Shown here: positions 25,463-33,095 of the stretch, piece after piece
Layout: each line of letters opens with the position of its first letter
How positions within the stretch are numbered: the stretch's first letter is position 1
Translations under genes and position numbers: made by a program
From: a virus
Length of the DNA stretch: 64,000 nucleotides
Virus record (IMG/VR): IMGVR_UViG_3300047498_000060
Span: 1-64,000 of that record
Strand: one strand, 5' to 3'
Notes under the pieces: model-generated
Told to the model about the DNA's origin: nothing
Database searches by the model: none
Seen by the model: the letters and a program-made list of their open reading frames with translations, nothing else

Positions 25463-25730
25463 CTGTCACCTCCTTGCCGGTATGTGTGTCGATGACCTTC
25501 CAGAGGTACAGGGTGACGGGGACCTTCGTCGTCTTCGACGCAATCTTCGCCTCCTTGACCCGCTGGGCCTTGCAGCTGAGGGCGTCTGCGACGGTCCCTC
25601 GGCTGGCAATGGCTTTTCCGTTGTACTGGACGACGTAGCGTAGACTGCCCGTACGACCAGCAGCGCGAACAGGTGGGCGCGGCTTAGCCGCGGTCGTTCG
25701 GCGTCTTCGGGTGACACTTGGTAGGCTCAT
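25371..25730 (-). CDS. Hypothetical basic protein, 3' end doubtful (119 aa)
   Basis: MSLPSVTRRRRTTAAKPRPP..., then a folded part (YVVQYNGKAIASRGTVADAL... VTLYLWKVIDTHTGKE). After TGKE the frame runs over the next gene; one extra G in AAGGAGG would end it at a TGA overlapping ATG 25462. No ribosome-binding site at its ATG: without the 19-bp duplication at 25758-25795 it would read straight on from the gene at 25750-26076. Confidence 0.5.
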   Translation of the reverse strand: MSLPSVTRRRRTTAAKPRPPVRAAGRTGSLRYVVQYNGKAIASRGTVADALSCKAQRVKEAKIASKTTKVPVTLYLWKVIDTHTGKEVTDESLAAPPGGSRGPGRPRFIHSRFGVLPVR

Positions 25731-25749
25731 GCTGCACACAGTGTACTGG

Positions 25750-26076
25750 TCACCGTCCTGGGTGACCACCATCGTTCTGGGTGACCACCATCGTTCTATC
25801 AGGGCCGATACCCTTGTCGATGCCAAGCACGGCCTCGTACTGCTGCCCATCCGCGCCCGTGATAGTCATCGTGTCCGTCTTCTTCGGGGTCACCAAAGCC
25901 TGCTCGAGAGCGCGGTTGGTCCGGGCCTGCGCGCGGCGCTGCCCCAGCTCCTGCTGACGACGCTGTCGGCGGTTTGGTTGCGCCCGCAGCAAGGGAGGAG
26001 GGGCCTCGGGTACCGGAGCGAGCTTGGGCGGGTTCTTGGCGAGCGCTGCCAAGGTGTTACTGAGGAAGGTTCGCAT
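25750..26076 (-). CDS. Hypothetical protein, probably truncated by a 19-bp duplication (108 aa)
   Basis: ATG 26076 behind GGAGA. N-terminal MRTFLSNTLAALAKNPPKLA, Pro/Arg/Gln-rich middle, then MTITGADGQQYEAVLGIDKG and GPDRTMVVTQ. The reading frame breaks exactly at a 19-bp tandem repeat. With one copy removed the frame would run on into the 25371-25730 ORF. Family not recognised. Confidence 0.55.
   Translation of the reverse strand: MRTFLSNTLAALAKNPPKLAPVPEAPPPLLRAQPNRRQRRQQELGQRRAQARTNRALEQALVTPKKTDTMTITGADGQQYEAVLGIDKGIGPDRTMVVTQNDGGHPGR
25758..25795. repeat. 19-bp tandem duplication in a coding region
   Basis: ctgggtgaccaccatcgtt occurs twice in a row (25758-25776, 25777-25795). Nineteen is not a multiple of three, so it shifts the frame. 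Confidence 0.95.
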
Positions 26077-26077
26077 A

Positions 26078-27049
26078 TCAGGTCTCCTCGATAGAGTCCT
26101 CGAAACGAGCGCGGTTGTAACGACGGACGGCCGCCTCGAGGGCGGGCTTGCCGACAAGCTGGATCATGCCCTGCGAGTCGCGCACGAGGTCCTTCACCGG
26201 GTCGAAGTGATGATCGACCAAGATCTGCCAGCGCTCACGGTAGTAGCGACGATGCTTCGGCCCGTGAAAGCCGTGCTCGATGCGGCCGGGGGCGAAACCG
26301 ACCTGCGTGTTGGTGATACGCACCGCACGCTCCTGCCAGTCGCGACAGAGGCGGAAGAAGGCGGAGGTCATCCCGCGGTGGATGGTCTCATCGACCTGGC
26401 CGATCATCCCCCAGGCCATGTGGTGGTCCGCGCTGCCAAGGATGCACCAGTCCATGAGCCCGCAGGCCTGCTCCCAGAAGTCACGGCGGCACGCCCACGC
26501 GAAGCCAGAGTGCCCGTAGGGGTACGGGTCGGTGCTGTTCTTCTGGATCTTCACGCCGCGCTCGCGGAGGAAGCCGAAGCTCTGATGGGTCTGCAGAACG
26601 TTGCCATCGAAGCCCAGGTCAACACACTGCTGCCAGGGCTGCAACACCGCGAAGTGCTGGAGCTGGTGAAGCGTCTCCTGCGCCCACTGGGGATTGCGAA
26701 ACGAGATGTCTCCGTCCACCCAGGCCACGTACTTCCAGTCCCGCGGCAGAAGGTCGCGCACGGCCAGGTTGATGAGGTTCTCTTTCACCCAGATCTCGCT
26801 GCGCGTTCGCAGACGCAGATGCGGCTCGATGTCCTCGGTCACTTCGTGGTGGCGGTCACCAAAGGCAGCCTCGGCTATGTAACACCGGACGTTCGCCGTC
26901 TTCTCCATCTCCTCACGCCACTCACGGGCAAGGCGGTAACGAGAGTGGTAGCGCACCGGGTTGCTGAAGACCCCGATGACGTGAAGCGTGTTGTCCGAGA
27001 CGAGCCCGGGGTTCTTGATGTGACTGACGAGATGTCCGCTGTGCGTCAT
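26078..27049 (-). CDS. Glycosyltransferase-like protein (GT-A type)
   Basis: 323 residues from ATG 27049; a longer frame overlaps the zinc-finger gene and is rejected. YVAWVDGDISFRNPQW provides a DxD-type nucleotide-sugar/metal site after a strand. FAWACRRDFWEQACGLMDWC and GSADHHMAWGMIG resemble the acceptor half of galactosyltransferase-like GT-A enzymes found in large viruses. It would transfer a sugar to DNA bases, virion proteins or host surface; the substrate cannot be told. Confidence 0.7.
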   Translation of the reverse strand: MTHSGHLVSHIKNPGLVSDNTLHVIGVFSNPVRYHSRYRLAREWREEMEKTANVRCYIAEAAFGDRHHEVTEDIEPHLRLRTRSEIWVKENLINLAVRDLLPRDWKYVAWVDGDISFRNPQWAQETLHQLQHFAVLQPWQQCVDLGFDGNVLQTHQSFGFLRERGVKIQKNSTDPYPYGHSGFAWACRRDFWEQACGLMDWCILGSADHHMAWGMIGQVDETIHRGMTSAFFRLCRDWQERAVRITNTQVGFAPGRIEHGFHGPKHRRYYRERWQILVDHHFDPVKDLVRDSQGMIQLVGKPALEAAVRRYNRARFEDSIEET

Positions 27050-27056
27050 GGGAGTC

Positions 27057-27341
27057 CTACTGATAAGGGCGGAACCGTTGTACCCACCGCTCGCTGTGGG
27101 CGTTGTGGCAGCTGCGCGAGCAGAACAGGACGCGACGCAGCACAGGCCGCTGGCACTCGTTGCACTCGAAGTCTTCGCTCGGACGGATGTCACGAACAAA
27201 GAGGGGACGGATGAGGCCGAAGAGGAGCTTCCTGAGCAACATGCGGCTGCTTCTAGCGTCTACCTGAGTTTTCTGTTCTTCGCCAGAAGAACTCGACCAA
27301 GCGTCGAGAGGCTGCGAAGAGTCCGTGTCGTACACCAGCAT
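27057..27341 (-). CDS. Zinc-finger hypothetical protein (94 aa)
   Basis: C-terminal CNECQRPVLRRVLFCSRSCH is a CxxC/CxxxC zinc finger similar to the FCS/MYM type. N-terminal half is Ser-rich. The start is taken at ATG 27341 though the ribosome-binding site is poor; MLLRKLLF further in is an alternative. Follows a hairpin terminator. Confidence 0.55.
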   Translation of the reverse strand: MLVYDTDSSQPLDAWSSSSGEEQKTQVDARSSRMLLRKLLFGLIRPLFVRDIRPSEDFECNECQRPVLRRVLFCSRSCHNAHSERWVQRFRPYQ

Positions 27342-27349
27342 GGGCCCGT

Positions 27350-27393
27350 ACCTAAGTAAGACCTCGAGGGCAGGTGCTCAGCACCTGCCCTCG
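27350..27393 (-). terminator. Long hairpin, probable terminator
   Basis: Perfect 14-bp stem CGAGGGCAGGTGCT/AGCACCTGCCCTCG around one base (27365-27393). On the minus strand it is followed by AGGTCTTACTTAGG, a weak pyrimidine tail. Confidence 0.6.
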
Positions 27394-27401
27394 TAGATCG
27401 G

Positions 27402-27635
27402 TCAGTTGTCGTTCGCCGGATTCGGCGCGTCCATCATACCCACCTGCGCCTCCGTGAGCCCAAGAGACTTCTGCAAGAGGAGGAGGATGTTCTTCGGGTG
27501 GGTGTTCCCGAGCGTGAGGATGACATCCTCTCCATTGTAAAGAACAACCGCACAGAGAACCCCTTCCGGCAGCTGCGCGTCTAGGACTTGGCTGATCTTC
27601 GCGGCGATCTCCTCCATCTCTTTTTGCGTCTTCAC
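27402..27635 (-). CDS. Hypothetical protein (77 aa)
   Basis: GTG 27635 overlaps the presumed stop of the upstream gene (GTGA). MKTQKEMEEIAAKISQVLDA then a strand region (CAVVLYNGEDVILTLGNTHP). No family recognised. Confidence 0.62.
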   Translation of the reverse strand: MKTQKEMEEIAAKISQVLDAQLPEGVLCAVVLYNGEDVILTLGNTHPKNILLLLQKSLGLTEAQVGMMDAPNPANDN

Positions 27636-27798
27636 GGCTTCTTCCTTGGCTGGTGCACCATCGCGAAGCAGCGGCGGACGATGATCGCTTTGCGTGGGTT
27701 GATGCCGTAGATTCTGCACCCCACTCAAACAGCCACTCCTCCAACGGAAGTGAGTCGATGCGCTCCATCCACCAACGAGTGATCTCCTCCTGATTCAC
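27632..27798 (-). CDS. Hypothetical protein, apparent one-base frameshift (about 55 aa)
   Basis: GTG 27798 overlaps the previous stop (GTGA): MNQEEITRWWMERIDSLPLE EWLFEWG is interrupted at the GGGG run near 27725. With one more G it continues CRIYGINPRKAIIVRRCF... and stops at 27632 in a GTGA overlap with the next gene. As called, the frame runs through that gene as implausible sequence. Confidence 0.5.
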
Positions 27799-27914
27799 GG
27801 CCTCTTCCGTCGCTCTCGCCACACGCGCAGCTTGCTCTTCAGCCAGGCCCAGGCGAGGCGCAGACTACCGAGCATCCCAACAAGCGCTACGGCCTCATCT
27901 TGGCAGAAGTGCAC
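27795..27914 (-). CDS. Small basic helical protein (39 aa)
   Basis: GTG 27914 with GGAAAGG upstream, inside the end of the 137-residue gene. MHFCQDEAVALVGMLGSLRL AWAWLKSKL, then basic tail. Could be amphipathic or membrane-associated. Stop overlaps the next GTG. Confidence 0.45.
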   Translation of the reverse strand: MHFCQDEAVALVGMLGSLRLAWAWLKSKLRVWRERRKRP

Positions 27915-28308
27915 GGGATGCCTTTCCGAAGACCTCGGGACGTGGGCCGTTCACCGCGTTGGCCTTCTTCTTCGTGTCCTCCTTCTTCTTGCGAGCCAGG
28001 AGCTCCACCTGCGCCTTCGCGTCAAGCTCGACCCAGGCCTTCATCTCGGTCATCAGCCCGACGACGATAGCGATCTCTCCCGACACGTCTGCGAACGGCC
28101 CGGTGTTGCTCGCGTAGTCGACCGGCAGGCGGTTGAACGGGCGCAGACGCTCGTCGGCGGTACCATCCGTCGGCCTGTTCCCTTGCTGCCAGCTGTACCC
28201 CGGAGGTGACGCGTCGTTCCTCGAGACACGCAACGTGATGCCGGTTCTCAGGTCGGTGAAGTCCTGCACGACTTCCCAGACGTACGGCTTACGGTCTTTC
28301 TTTCCCAT
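27895..28308 (-). CDS. Hypothetical protein (137 aa)
   Basis: MGKKDRKPYVWEVVQDFTDL begins a beta-rich half, followed by a helix with Lys-rich end (ELLARKKKEDTKKKANAVNG). No family recognised. Overlaps the DnaA-like gene by 20 bp. Confidence 0.62.
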   Translation of the reverse strand: MGKKDRKPYVWEVVQDFTDLRTGITLRVSRNDASPPGYSWQQGNRPTDGTADERLRPFNRLPVDYASNTGPFADVSGEIAIVVGLMTEMKAWVELDAKAQVELLARKKKEDTKKKANAVNGPRPEVFGKASRALLPR

Positions 28309-28582
28309 GTGAATGTCCTCCCTTGGTTGTCTTCCGCGAACGCTTGCTGCCGTTCACGAACTCCCAGATGCTCTTGTGGCTGCGGTTGAGAGCGCGCGCG
28401 ATGGCTGGGTAGCTCCAGCCCTCAGCTCGCAACTTCTTGCAGACCAGCTTGCGTGCTGCCACGACGTGGGAGAGGCGACCTTTCGCGAGGATGAGCGCCC
28501 AAGGCACCGAACCTTGTTCACCGATGGTCAGTTCGTACGCTGCTCCCTCTAGCCACCTTGCTTCGCTGTTCGCCTTGACCAC
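28289..28582 (-). CDS. DnaA domain IV-like DNA-binding miniprotein (97 aa)
   Basis: HVVAARKLVCKKLRAEGWSY and PAIARALNRSHKSIWEFVN resemble DnaA domain IV (helix-turn-helix plus the signature that reads DnaA boxes), without the ATPase domain. GTG 28582 has a strong GGAGG; GTG 28507 would avoid the 65-bp overlap with the upstream gene and is possible. May bind an origin or regulate. Confidence 0.68.
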   Translation of the reverse strand: MVKANSEARWLEGAAYELTIGEQGSVPWALILAKGRLSHVVAARKLVCKKLRAEGWSYPAIARALNRSHKSIWEFVNGSKRSRKTTKGGHSHGKERP

Positions 28583-28919
28583 GCTTCTCCTCCTCGAACA
28601 CGCCGATACTCGCTTGAAACTGACCTACTGCGACGATGGCGTAGCCGTACCTGTTCCCGGCCTCAACGTGCTCGCGGACAGTTTCCATCAGCTGATCCTT
28701 CGTAAGCGCCGCTTCTCCGGAACGCCCCACCCCAAACGCGTCGCACATGAGCACCTCTACTAGCTTCCATCCCGGAGGATCGTAGTCCCCGATGTTGGGT
28801 GCATTGAAGATGTCCTCGATGTGGCTCTCGTCGAAGATTGTGAGCGGCGTCTTCTTCCTGGCCCTAGCCTTGTTCGTAGCGTCCGCACTCGCCGCACGGA
28901 TAGCATCCAGGCTCATCAT
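28518..28919 (-). CDS. Hypothetical protein (133 aa)
   Basis: MMSLDAIRAASADATNKARA..., then SHIEDIFNAPNIGDYDPPGW and a helical second half. TGATG overlap with the upstream stop. No family recognised. Confidence 0.62.
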   Translation of the reverse strand: MMSLDAIRAASADATNKARARKKTPLTIFDESHIEDIFNAPNIGDYDPPGWKLVEVLMCDAFGVGRSGEAALTKDQLMETVREHVEAGNRYGYAIVAVGQFQASIGVFEEEKRGQGEQRSKVARGSSVRTDHR

Positions 28920-29326
28920 CAGTGCTGCGCTAGCTCTGAGATGGCTTGATCGGTGATGCGCTTCGCGACCCCATCACGAAACTCCTTCACGTACGGCTTC
29001 ACGATCTCGGCGAAGAGCGTGTGAGCCTCGTTGTAGATGCGGTCCTCCACGATCTGCACGAGACGCGTGCGCTCCTTGTAGTCGCCATGGTGCTTCCGCT
29101 CGAGGAGCTCCTGGATGTACTGCCCGAAGGTGCGTCCGTCTCCGAACGCCATCTGCGGGAGGCGCTCGGCCACCTGCTTCCGCAGCTCGATGAGGAGCTC
29201 CGCCATAATGGCCCCCTTCATCGCCTGGTCGATCTTGTAGCCGACCTCGGGACGCAGGCGGTCTACCAGCTCCTTCACGATGTCCTTGTGGATGCGTTCA
29301 GCGTCCACTTCGATCTCGATCTTCAT
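28919..29326 (-). CDS. Hypothetical helical protein (135 aa)
   Basis: ATG 29326 overlaps the previous stop (ATGA). MKIEIEVDAERIHKDIVKEL and long helices after it; FGDGRTFGQYIQELLERK is the only conserved-looking stretch. No family recognised. Confidence 0.65.
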   Translation of the reverse strand: MKIEIEVDAERIHKDIVKELVDRLRPEVGYKIDQAMKGAIMAELLIELRKQVAERLPQMAFGDGRTFGQYIQELLERKHHGDYKERTRLVQIVEDRIYNEAHTLFAEIVKPYVKEFRDGVAKRITDQAISELAQH

Positions 29327-29678
29327 GTCATCTCCTGGAAGTACTCGCAGTTGGGACAGCGTTCGCCGGCGGCGTAGCTCTCCCAACCACAGCGAGGACA
29401 GCACGGCTTACTGTCGGGTCTGTTCGCGCCCTTGAGCGCATCGAGGTTCGAGTCTCCGATGGACCACATCACGCCCTGCATGAAGCCGAGCCAGCGGAAC
29501 TTCTTCTCGAGCCGCTCAGGACCCCACGTGAGGGCCTCGGTTGCCATCCGCATGAGGTGGCAGCGCTGGTTGTACTGGTCAGACCCGATGCGCTCCGGCG
29601 GGCAGCGTCTCGGGTCGTGAAGCGTCTTGTAGCGGACGACGATGGCGCGTAGCGCCTCACAGCCTTGTCGTTGTTCAT
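29323..29678 (-). CDS. Zinc-ribbon protein, apparent frameshift at the start (about 118 aa)
   Basis: C-terminus CCPRCGWESYAAGERCPNCE is a clear zinc ribbon. The body (LRAIVVRYKTLHDPRRCPPE) reads well, but no start codon lies in frame except deep inside the upstream gene. One added G near 29662 joins it to MNNDKG from ATG 29678, which overlaps the upstream stop (ATGA). No enzyme motif. Confidence 0.55.
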
Positions 29679-29938
29679 AGTCCGGCGGGAGGAGCCGGCG
29701 GGTTGAGCGCGGCGACCGCGGTCTGGATCTGAGCTGCCAGCTGCTGGGGTAGCTGTATGGGTGTCGTGCCGAGCGCAGCTGTCGCCCTGCACTGCCCATC
29801 CTGAATGGACGCCGTGAAGCGCCACTGCCCGGTGCTGCCGACCCAGAACGAGTCGGAGGTGTTCTGCCAGTTGGTCACCTGTCCAATGGCAATAGCTGCC
29901 TGCGCGAGAGTGTCTTGAACGAAGTTCTGCTGGGTCAT
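29675..29938 (-). CDS. Hypothetical protein (87 aa)
   Basis: ATG 29938 lies directly behind promoter-like element A, with TGGAG as ribosome-binding site. MTQQNFVQDTLAQAAIAIGQ then a beta part (SFWVGSTGQWRFTASIQDGQ). First gene of an operon. Confidence 0.65.
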   Translation of the reverse strand: MTQQNFVQDTLAQAAIAIGQVTNWQNTSDSFWVGSTGQWRFTASIQDGQCRATAALGTTPIQLPQQLAAQIQTAVAALNPPAPPAGL

Positions 29939-29944
29939 AGTGGT

Positions 29945-29962
29945 CTCCAGGATCCTTGTGCC
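29945..29962 (-). promoter_or_regulatory. Promoter-like element A
   Basis: Minus strand GGCACAAGGATCCTGGAG, 6 bp before ATG 29938; AACTT lies 13 bases upstream of ACAAG. Confidence 0.55.
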
Positions 29963-29993
29963 GTAAAGACACAAGTTCTTCACAACGCGCCGT

Positions 29994-30022
29994 GGCTAAG
30001 AAACGGGGGCCCAGAGGCCCCG
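29994..30022 (-). terminator. Intrinsic terminator
   Basis: Minus strand CGGGGCC-TCT-GGGCCCCCG followed by TTTCTTAGCC. Ends the transcript of the 367-residue gene. Confidence 0.75.
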
Positions 30023-30028
30023 TCCCGT

Positions 30029-31132
30029 TCATTTCGCGAGGATGAGGAGCTCGAAGAGCTTCTTCCCGATCTCATCCGGGCTCATCACCTCCGACTCGTG
30101 GAGCTGCCTGAAGGAGGTCACGACCTTGGTCAGCTTATCCGAGCCGCTTACCTTCTTCTCGTCGCGCAGCTTCTCGAAGTCTTCCTGCGTTGCCTGCGCG
30201 TAGAGCCTGAGCTCCTCGAGAGACTCCTTCAGCTTCCTGTTCTCCTCACCGAGCTTGACGCAGGCATCGTCTAGCGCGTTGATGCGGTTGTTCTTGTCAA
30301 CGGTCTGGTCCTTGAGTTCTACGACCTGCTCCTTGAGCCCTACGACCTGGCTCTCGAGCTCGGAGATTTTCTGTTGGCCCTTCGTGTTCTCCCCAAGGAG
30401 CATCTCCTCCATCTCCTTCGCCCCCCTTAGCTGCTCGAGGAGAGACTCTACGGTCACCTCGGGCGCTACCATGGGTTCGCTCGGAGGAAGAGGCGGAACG
30501 ACGCTGAGCAGAGGGCGTGCGCTCGAGGGAGGTGGCCTAACCACGGGCGTAGTGTGCGTCGCCCACCACGCGGTGAAATCTGTCGGCAGGTATCGACCTA
30601 CCGCGACAACCCGGCCGATGGCCTCCTCAATCTCAGCGATAGACCGGAAACGCCTCCACGGCTCGAGAGCACCAATGATAACGCCCTCCTCTGCCTCTCC
30701 TAGGGTGAGGTCCTTGAAGAGGGTGAGGGAGTGCCGGATGGCGTCCGCCGATGCTCGCCCAGGTCCCCTTGCCTCGTGCGGCTCGTTCACCGGTGCCTGG
30801 GCAGAAAAACCCGGAGAGGCCGCTGCTTCACGTCGTGCGACCGCCGTCATGATGGGACGTAGCGCGTCGTCCCACTTCGAGGATTGCCGGTCCAGACCGA
30901 CGCACGGCTTCTTGTGCTGCTTCGCTCGGCGGTTGATCTGGTCGTACTGCCCGTGCGACATGAGGAACTTGAAGACGACAATGGCATCGACCTCGGTGAA
31001 ATCGACGTCACTTGCGTTCACCCGATCCGGGACACACGTCCGTACTACCGTCACTCCGCGTTCTTGAAGCTTCGGCTTCAGATCCCGCTCGTACAATTCC
31101 TCGGAGAAGTTGTTGAACACCAGTGCCTTCAT
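30029..31132 (-). CDS. DUF2325-like N-terminus with long coiled coil (367 aa)
   Basis: Residues 1-90 (KALVFNNFSEELYERDLKPK, VDAIVVFKFLMSHGQYDQIN, KKPCVGLDRQSSKW) resemble DUF2325, a Rossmann-like domain of unknown role. Then a Pro-rich linker and a coiled coil from about 235 to 330 (ISELESQVVGLKEQVVELKD). Last gene before a terminator. Could be a scaffold or sensor; not known. Confidence 0.62.
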   Translation of the reverse strand: MKALVFNNFSEELYERDLKPKLQERGVTVVRTCVPDRVNASDVDFTEVDAIVVFKFLMSHGQYDQINRRAKQHKKPCVGLDRQSSKWDDALRPIMTAVARREAAASPGFSAQAPVNEPHEARGPGRASADAIRHSLTLFKDLTLGEAEEGVIIGALEPWRRFRSIAEIEEAIGRVVAVGRYLPTDFTAWWATHTTPVVRPPPSSARPLLSVVPPLPPSEPMVAPEVTVESLLEQLRGAKEMEEMLLGENTKGQQKISELESQVVGLKEQVVELKDQTVDKNNRINALDDACVKLGEENRKLKESLEELRLYAQATQEDFEKLRDEKKVSGSDKLTKVVTSFRQLHESEVMSPDEIGKKLFELLILAK

Positions 31133-32075
31133 TGAGTGGCTCCTTCATTATGGATAGGTGGGTGCGGAACTTGTGCGCGCTTGGACTAGTGACCTTGGTG
31201 TTTCGGTCGATCCACTCGTCGCAGTCATCTGGCCAGAACGTGAACACAAGGGATCGGCTTCGATGCTCTCTAACGACGTTGACGTTTTCTGCGGCTTCGC
31301 GTTCGGTACCTACGATGGCGGCAGTGTTCATCGGACTGCTATAGCTCTCGTACGGTCGCAGCCTCGTGTTCGTGTCGCGAGACAGTCCTAGAACAACACC
31401 AACGGCGTTGTTCACGTTGTTCCCAGCAGCGACCGAAATCTGAACAGTCGGTCTGCGCAGCAGGCTTACATAGGTCTGGATGAGTGACCCAATCACCTGC
31501 CCTAGTTGGAGACTGAGCACGTCCTCGGCTCCTCTGACCGTTGTTTGCCACAATGCCACAAGCTCTTTGTCGTTTGCATCGCTGTCGCGGTAGGCGCGGG
31601 AGATGTGCCCTACGTGCGCGTTCGGCGCGCAGACCTTGACGACGTACGGCACCAATCCGGTGGTCTTCGGAGTCGGCGTGTAGTCTAGGACGAGGCAGGT
31701 GTCGTACTCCTGAGTGGTGTGCTTGGCGTGCTGCTCAATCGACTCATGCACGATCTTGACCGGGCATGCGTGGCTGGTCGCTTCTTCCTCGTCTAGGACA
31801 CGCAGAGCCAGGTCTTCATCCTCAACTAGGACCGTGATCGACATGTAGGTGGCGTAGAGAGCAATGGCTCGCTGCACGAGGTAAGGGCTCATGGGGCCCT
31901 TCGGAAGAACGAAGAGGCACTTCCTCCTCCTCTTCCCCGGTGGGGCCGACATGAGAAGGACGGGTATCAGGACGGTGATCGCGTACCGCACCTCCCAGCC
32001 TGACAGCGGTCTCTCGAGACAGTCGTGCGTCACTAGGTGTGTCGGTACGTCGCAGGGGCCTCGACTACACGTCAT
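31008..32075 (-). CDS. Hypothetical protein (355 aa as read; about 315 if frame restored)
   Basis: ATG 32075 behind AAGGAGGAGAAGG. Basic patch KRRRKCLFVLPKGPMSPYL, then alpha/beta sequence (YDTCLVLDYTPTPKTTGLVP). The last 40 residues overlap the next gene by 125 bp and look unnatural. One added C near 31150 would end it as HNEGATQ at 31129, an ATGA overlap. No family recognised. Confidence 0.58.
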   Translation of the reverse strand: MTCSRGPCDVPTHLVTHDCLERPLSGWEVRYAITVLIPVLLMSAPPGKRRRKCLFVLPKGPMSPYLVQRAIALYATYMSITVLVEDEDLALRVLDEEEATSHACPVKIVHESIEQHAKHTTQEYDTCLVLDYTPTPKTTGLVPYVVKVCAPNAHVGHISRAYRDSDANDKELVALWQTTVRGAEDVLSLQLGQVIGSLIQTYVSLLRRPTVQISVAAGNNVNNAVGVVLGLSRDTNTRLRPYESYSSPMNTAAIVGTEREAAENVNVVREHRSRSLVFTFWPDDCDEWIDRNTKVTSPSAHKFRTHLSIMKEPLNEGTGVQQLLRGIVRAGSEAEASRTRSDGSTDVCPGSGERK

Positions 32076-32613
32076 CCTTCTCCTCCTTCACGCGCGTTGG
32101 GGCAAGGATGGCATCAAGCCGGTCGAAGCGCTCCTTGCAGAACTTCGACCAGCGCGTGAGAGGTTTTCCCCACTCCATGGGCGGTATGAGCTTGACCTCC
32201 TTCGAGAGGAGCGTTCTGCTGGCGTCGAGCCAGGCGTCTACTTTCTCGCGGAACAACACCTGCACGCGGTCGAGGGCGTTGTAGCCGATCCACACCTGCG
32301 CCACGCGCGCCTTGTCCGCTTGTGTGATGGCACTCAGATCGAGCCCACGAAGGGCAATCATCCCGCGACCGATGAGCTCCTCGTCCGTGAACTTCGAGGT
32401 CTTCCTCGAGGCCTCGGCGTGCACGATGACGCGAAGGTCCTCGGCGTGCGACTTGTATTTGCAGCTCGCGATGACCTCAGCCCATGTTTCAGTCGGTTTC
32501 GTGCGGTAGCAGACGTGAAACTGTCCCATGTGCTCGTGCACGAGGACGCGCGACGTCCCAGGCTCGACCTGGAAGCCGCCACCTATAAGGGTGAGCGCAT
32601 TGGCACCGCCCAT
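32065..32613 (-). CDS. Hypothetical protein (182 aa)
   Basis: ATG 32613 (TGATG overlap); a GTG three bases earlier is possible. MGGANALTLIGGGFQVEPGT then mixed alpha/beta. No motif I can name. Confidence 0.65.
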   Translation of the reverse strand: MGGANALTLIGGGFQVEPGTSRVLVHEHMGQFHVCYRTKPTETWAEVIASCKYKSHAEDLRVIVHAEASRKTSKFTDEELIGRGMIALRGLDLSAITQADKARVAQVWIGYNALDRVQVLFREKVDAWLDASRTLLSKEVKLIPPMEWGKPLTRWSKFCKERFDRLDAILAPTRVKEEKDDV

Positions 32614-33017
32614 CACTTCTTCTCACGGGGCGTGAGAACGAGGTCGACATCCTGAGCCATGTCGACAAACCAGTGAACCATGCGGCCCGCGCTGTTGACT
32701 GCCACGCTGACGTTCTCGAAGGCATCGAGAGCCTGGCCGCTGCGTATGGACTCCCTGCGCAGACGCTCCTCGAGGTCCTTGATGATACTGCGATCCCGAC
32801 TGACGCGCACCACGAGCTCGTCGTTACGGACGCGTGCTTCGTCAAGCGACTCCTGCAGTTGATGGTTCTCCTTCTGGATCACCTCGAGCGCCTTCTGCAG
32901 GTTGTCACGCTCGGCTCGCAAGTTGTAGAGCTGCGCCGCCGCGAGCGCTTCTTTGCTCTCGAAGAACTTCTTCGGGTTGACGCTGTTCCGCTTCTTCGTG
33001 GTCTTCTTGATGGACAT
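32613..33017 (-). CDS. Coiled-coil protein (134 aa)
   Basis: Start set by element B (GGAGG 8 bp before ATG 33017). Basic N-terminus MSIKKTTKKRNSVNPKKFF, then heptad-rich LRAERDNLQKALEVIQKENH and on to residue 100. First gene of an operon. Confidence 0.68.
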   Translation of the reverse strand: MSIKKTTKKRNSVNPKKFFESKEALAAAQLYNLRAERDNLQKALEVIQKENHQLQESLDEARVRNDELVVRVSRDRSIIKDLEERLRRESIRSGQALDAFENVSVAVNSAGRMVHWFVDMAQDVDLVLTPREKK

Positions 33018-33025
33018 GGAAAGAA

Positions 33026-33045
33026 CCTCCACTGTTCTTGTCTCC
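33026..33045 (-). promoter_or_regulatory. Promoter-like element B
   Basis: Minus strand GGAGACAAGAACAGTGGAGG; AAGTT sits 15 bases upstream of ACAAG. Confidence 0.58.
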
Positions 33046-33065
33046 GTTCCGGCCGAGAACTTGAG

Positions 33066-33092
33066 GGCTAAGAAGAAGGCCCCGAAGGGCCT
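33066..33092 (-). terminator. Intrinsic terminator with TTCG loop
   Basis: Minus strand GGCCC-TTCG-GGGCC then TTCTTCTTAGCC, 4 bp after the 231-residue gene. Confidence 0.85.
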
Positions 33093-33095
33093 CCC

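Noticed and set aside
30890-30925. Identical 20-bp stretch (cacggcttcttgtgctgctt) at about 30902 and 35599
   Set aside because: Both encode KQHKKPC in unrelated proteins; no flanking similarity, so probably coincidence.
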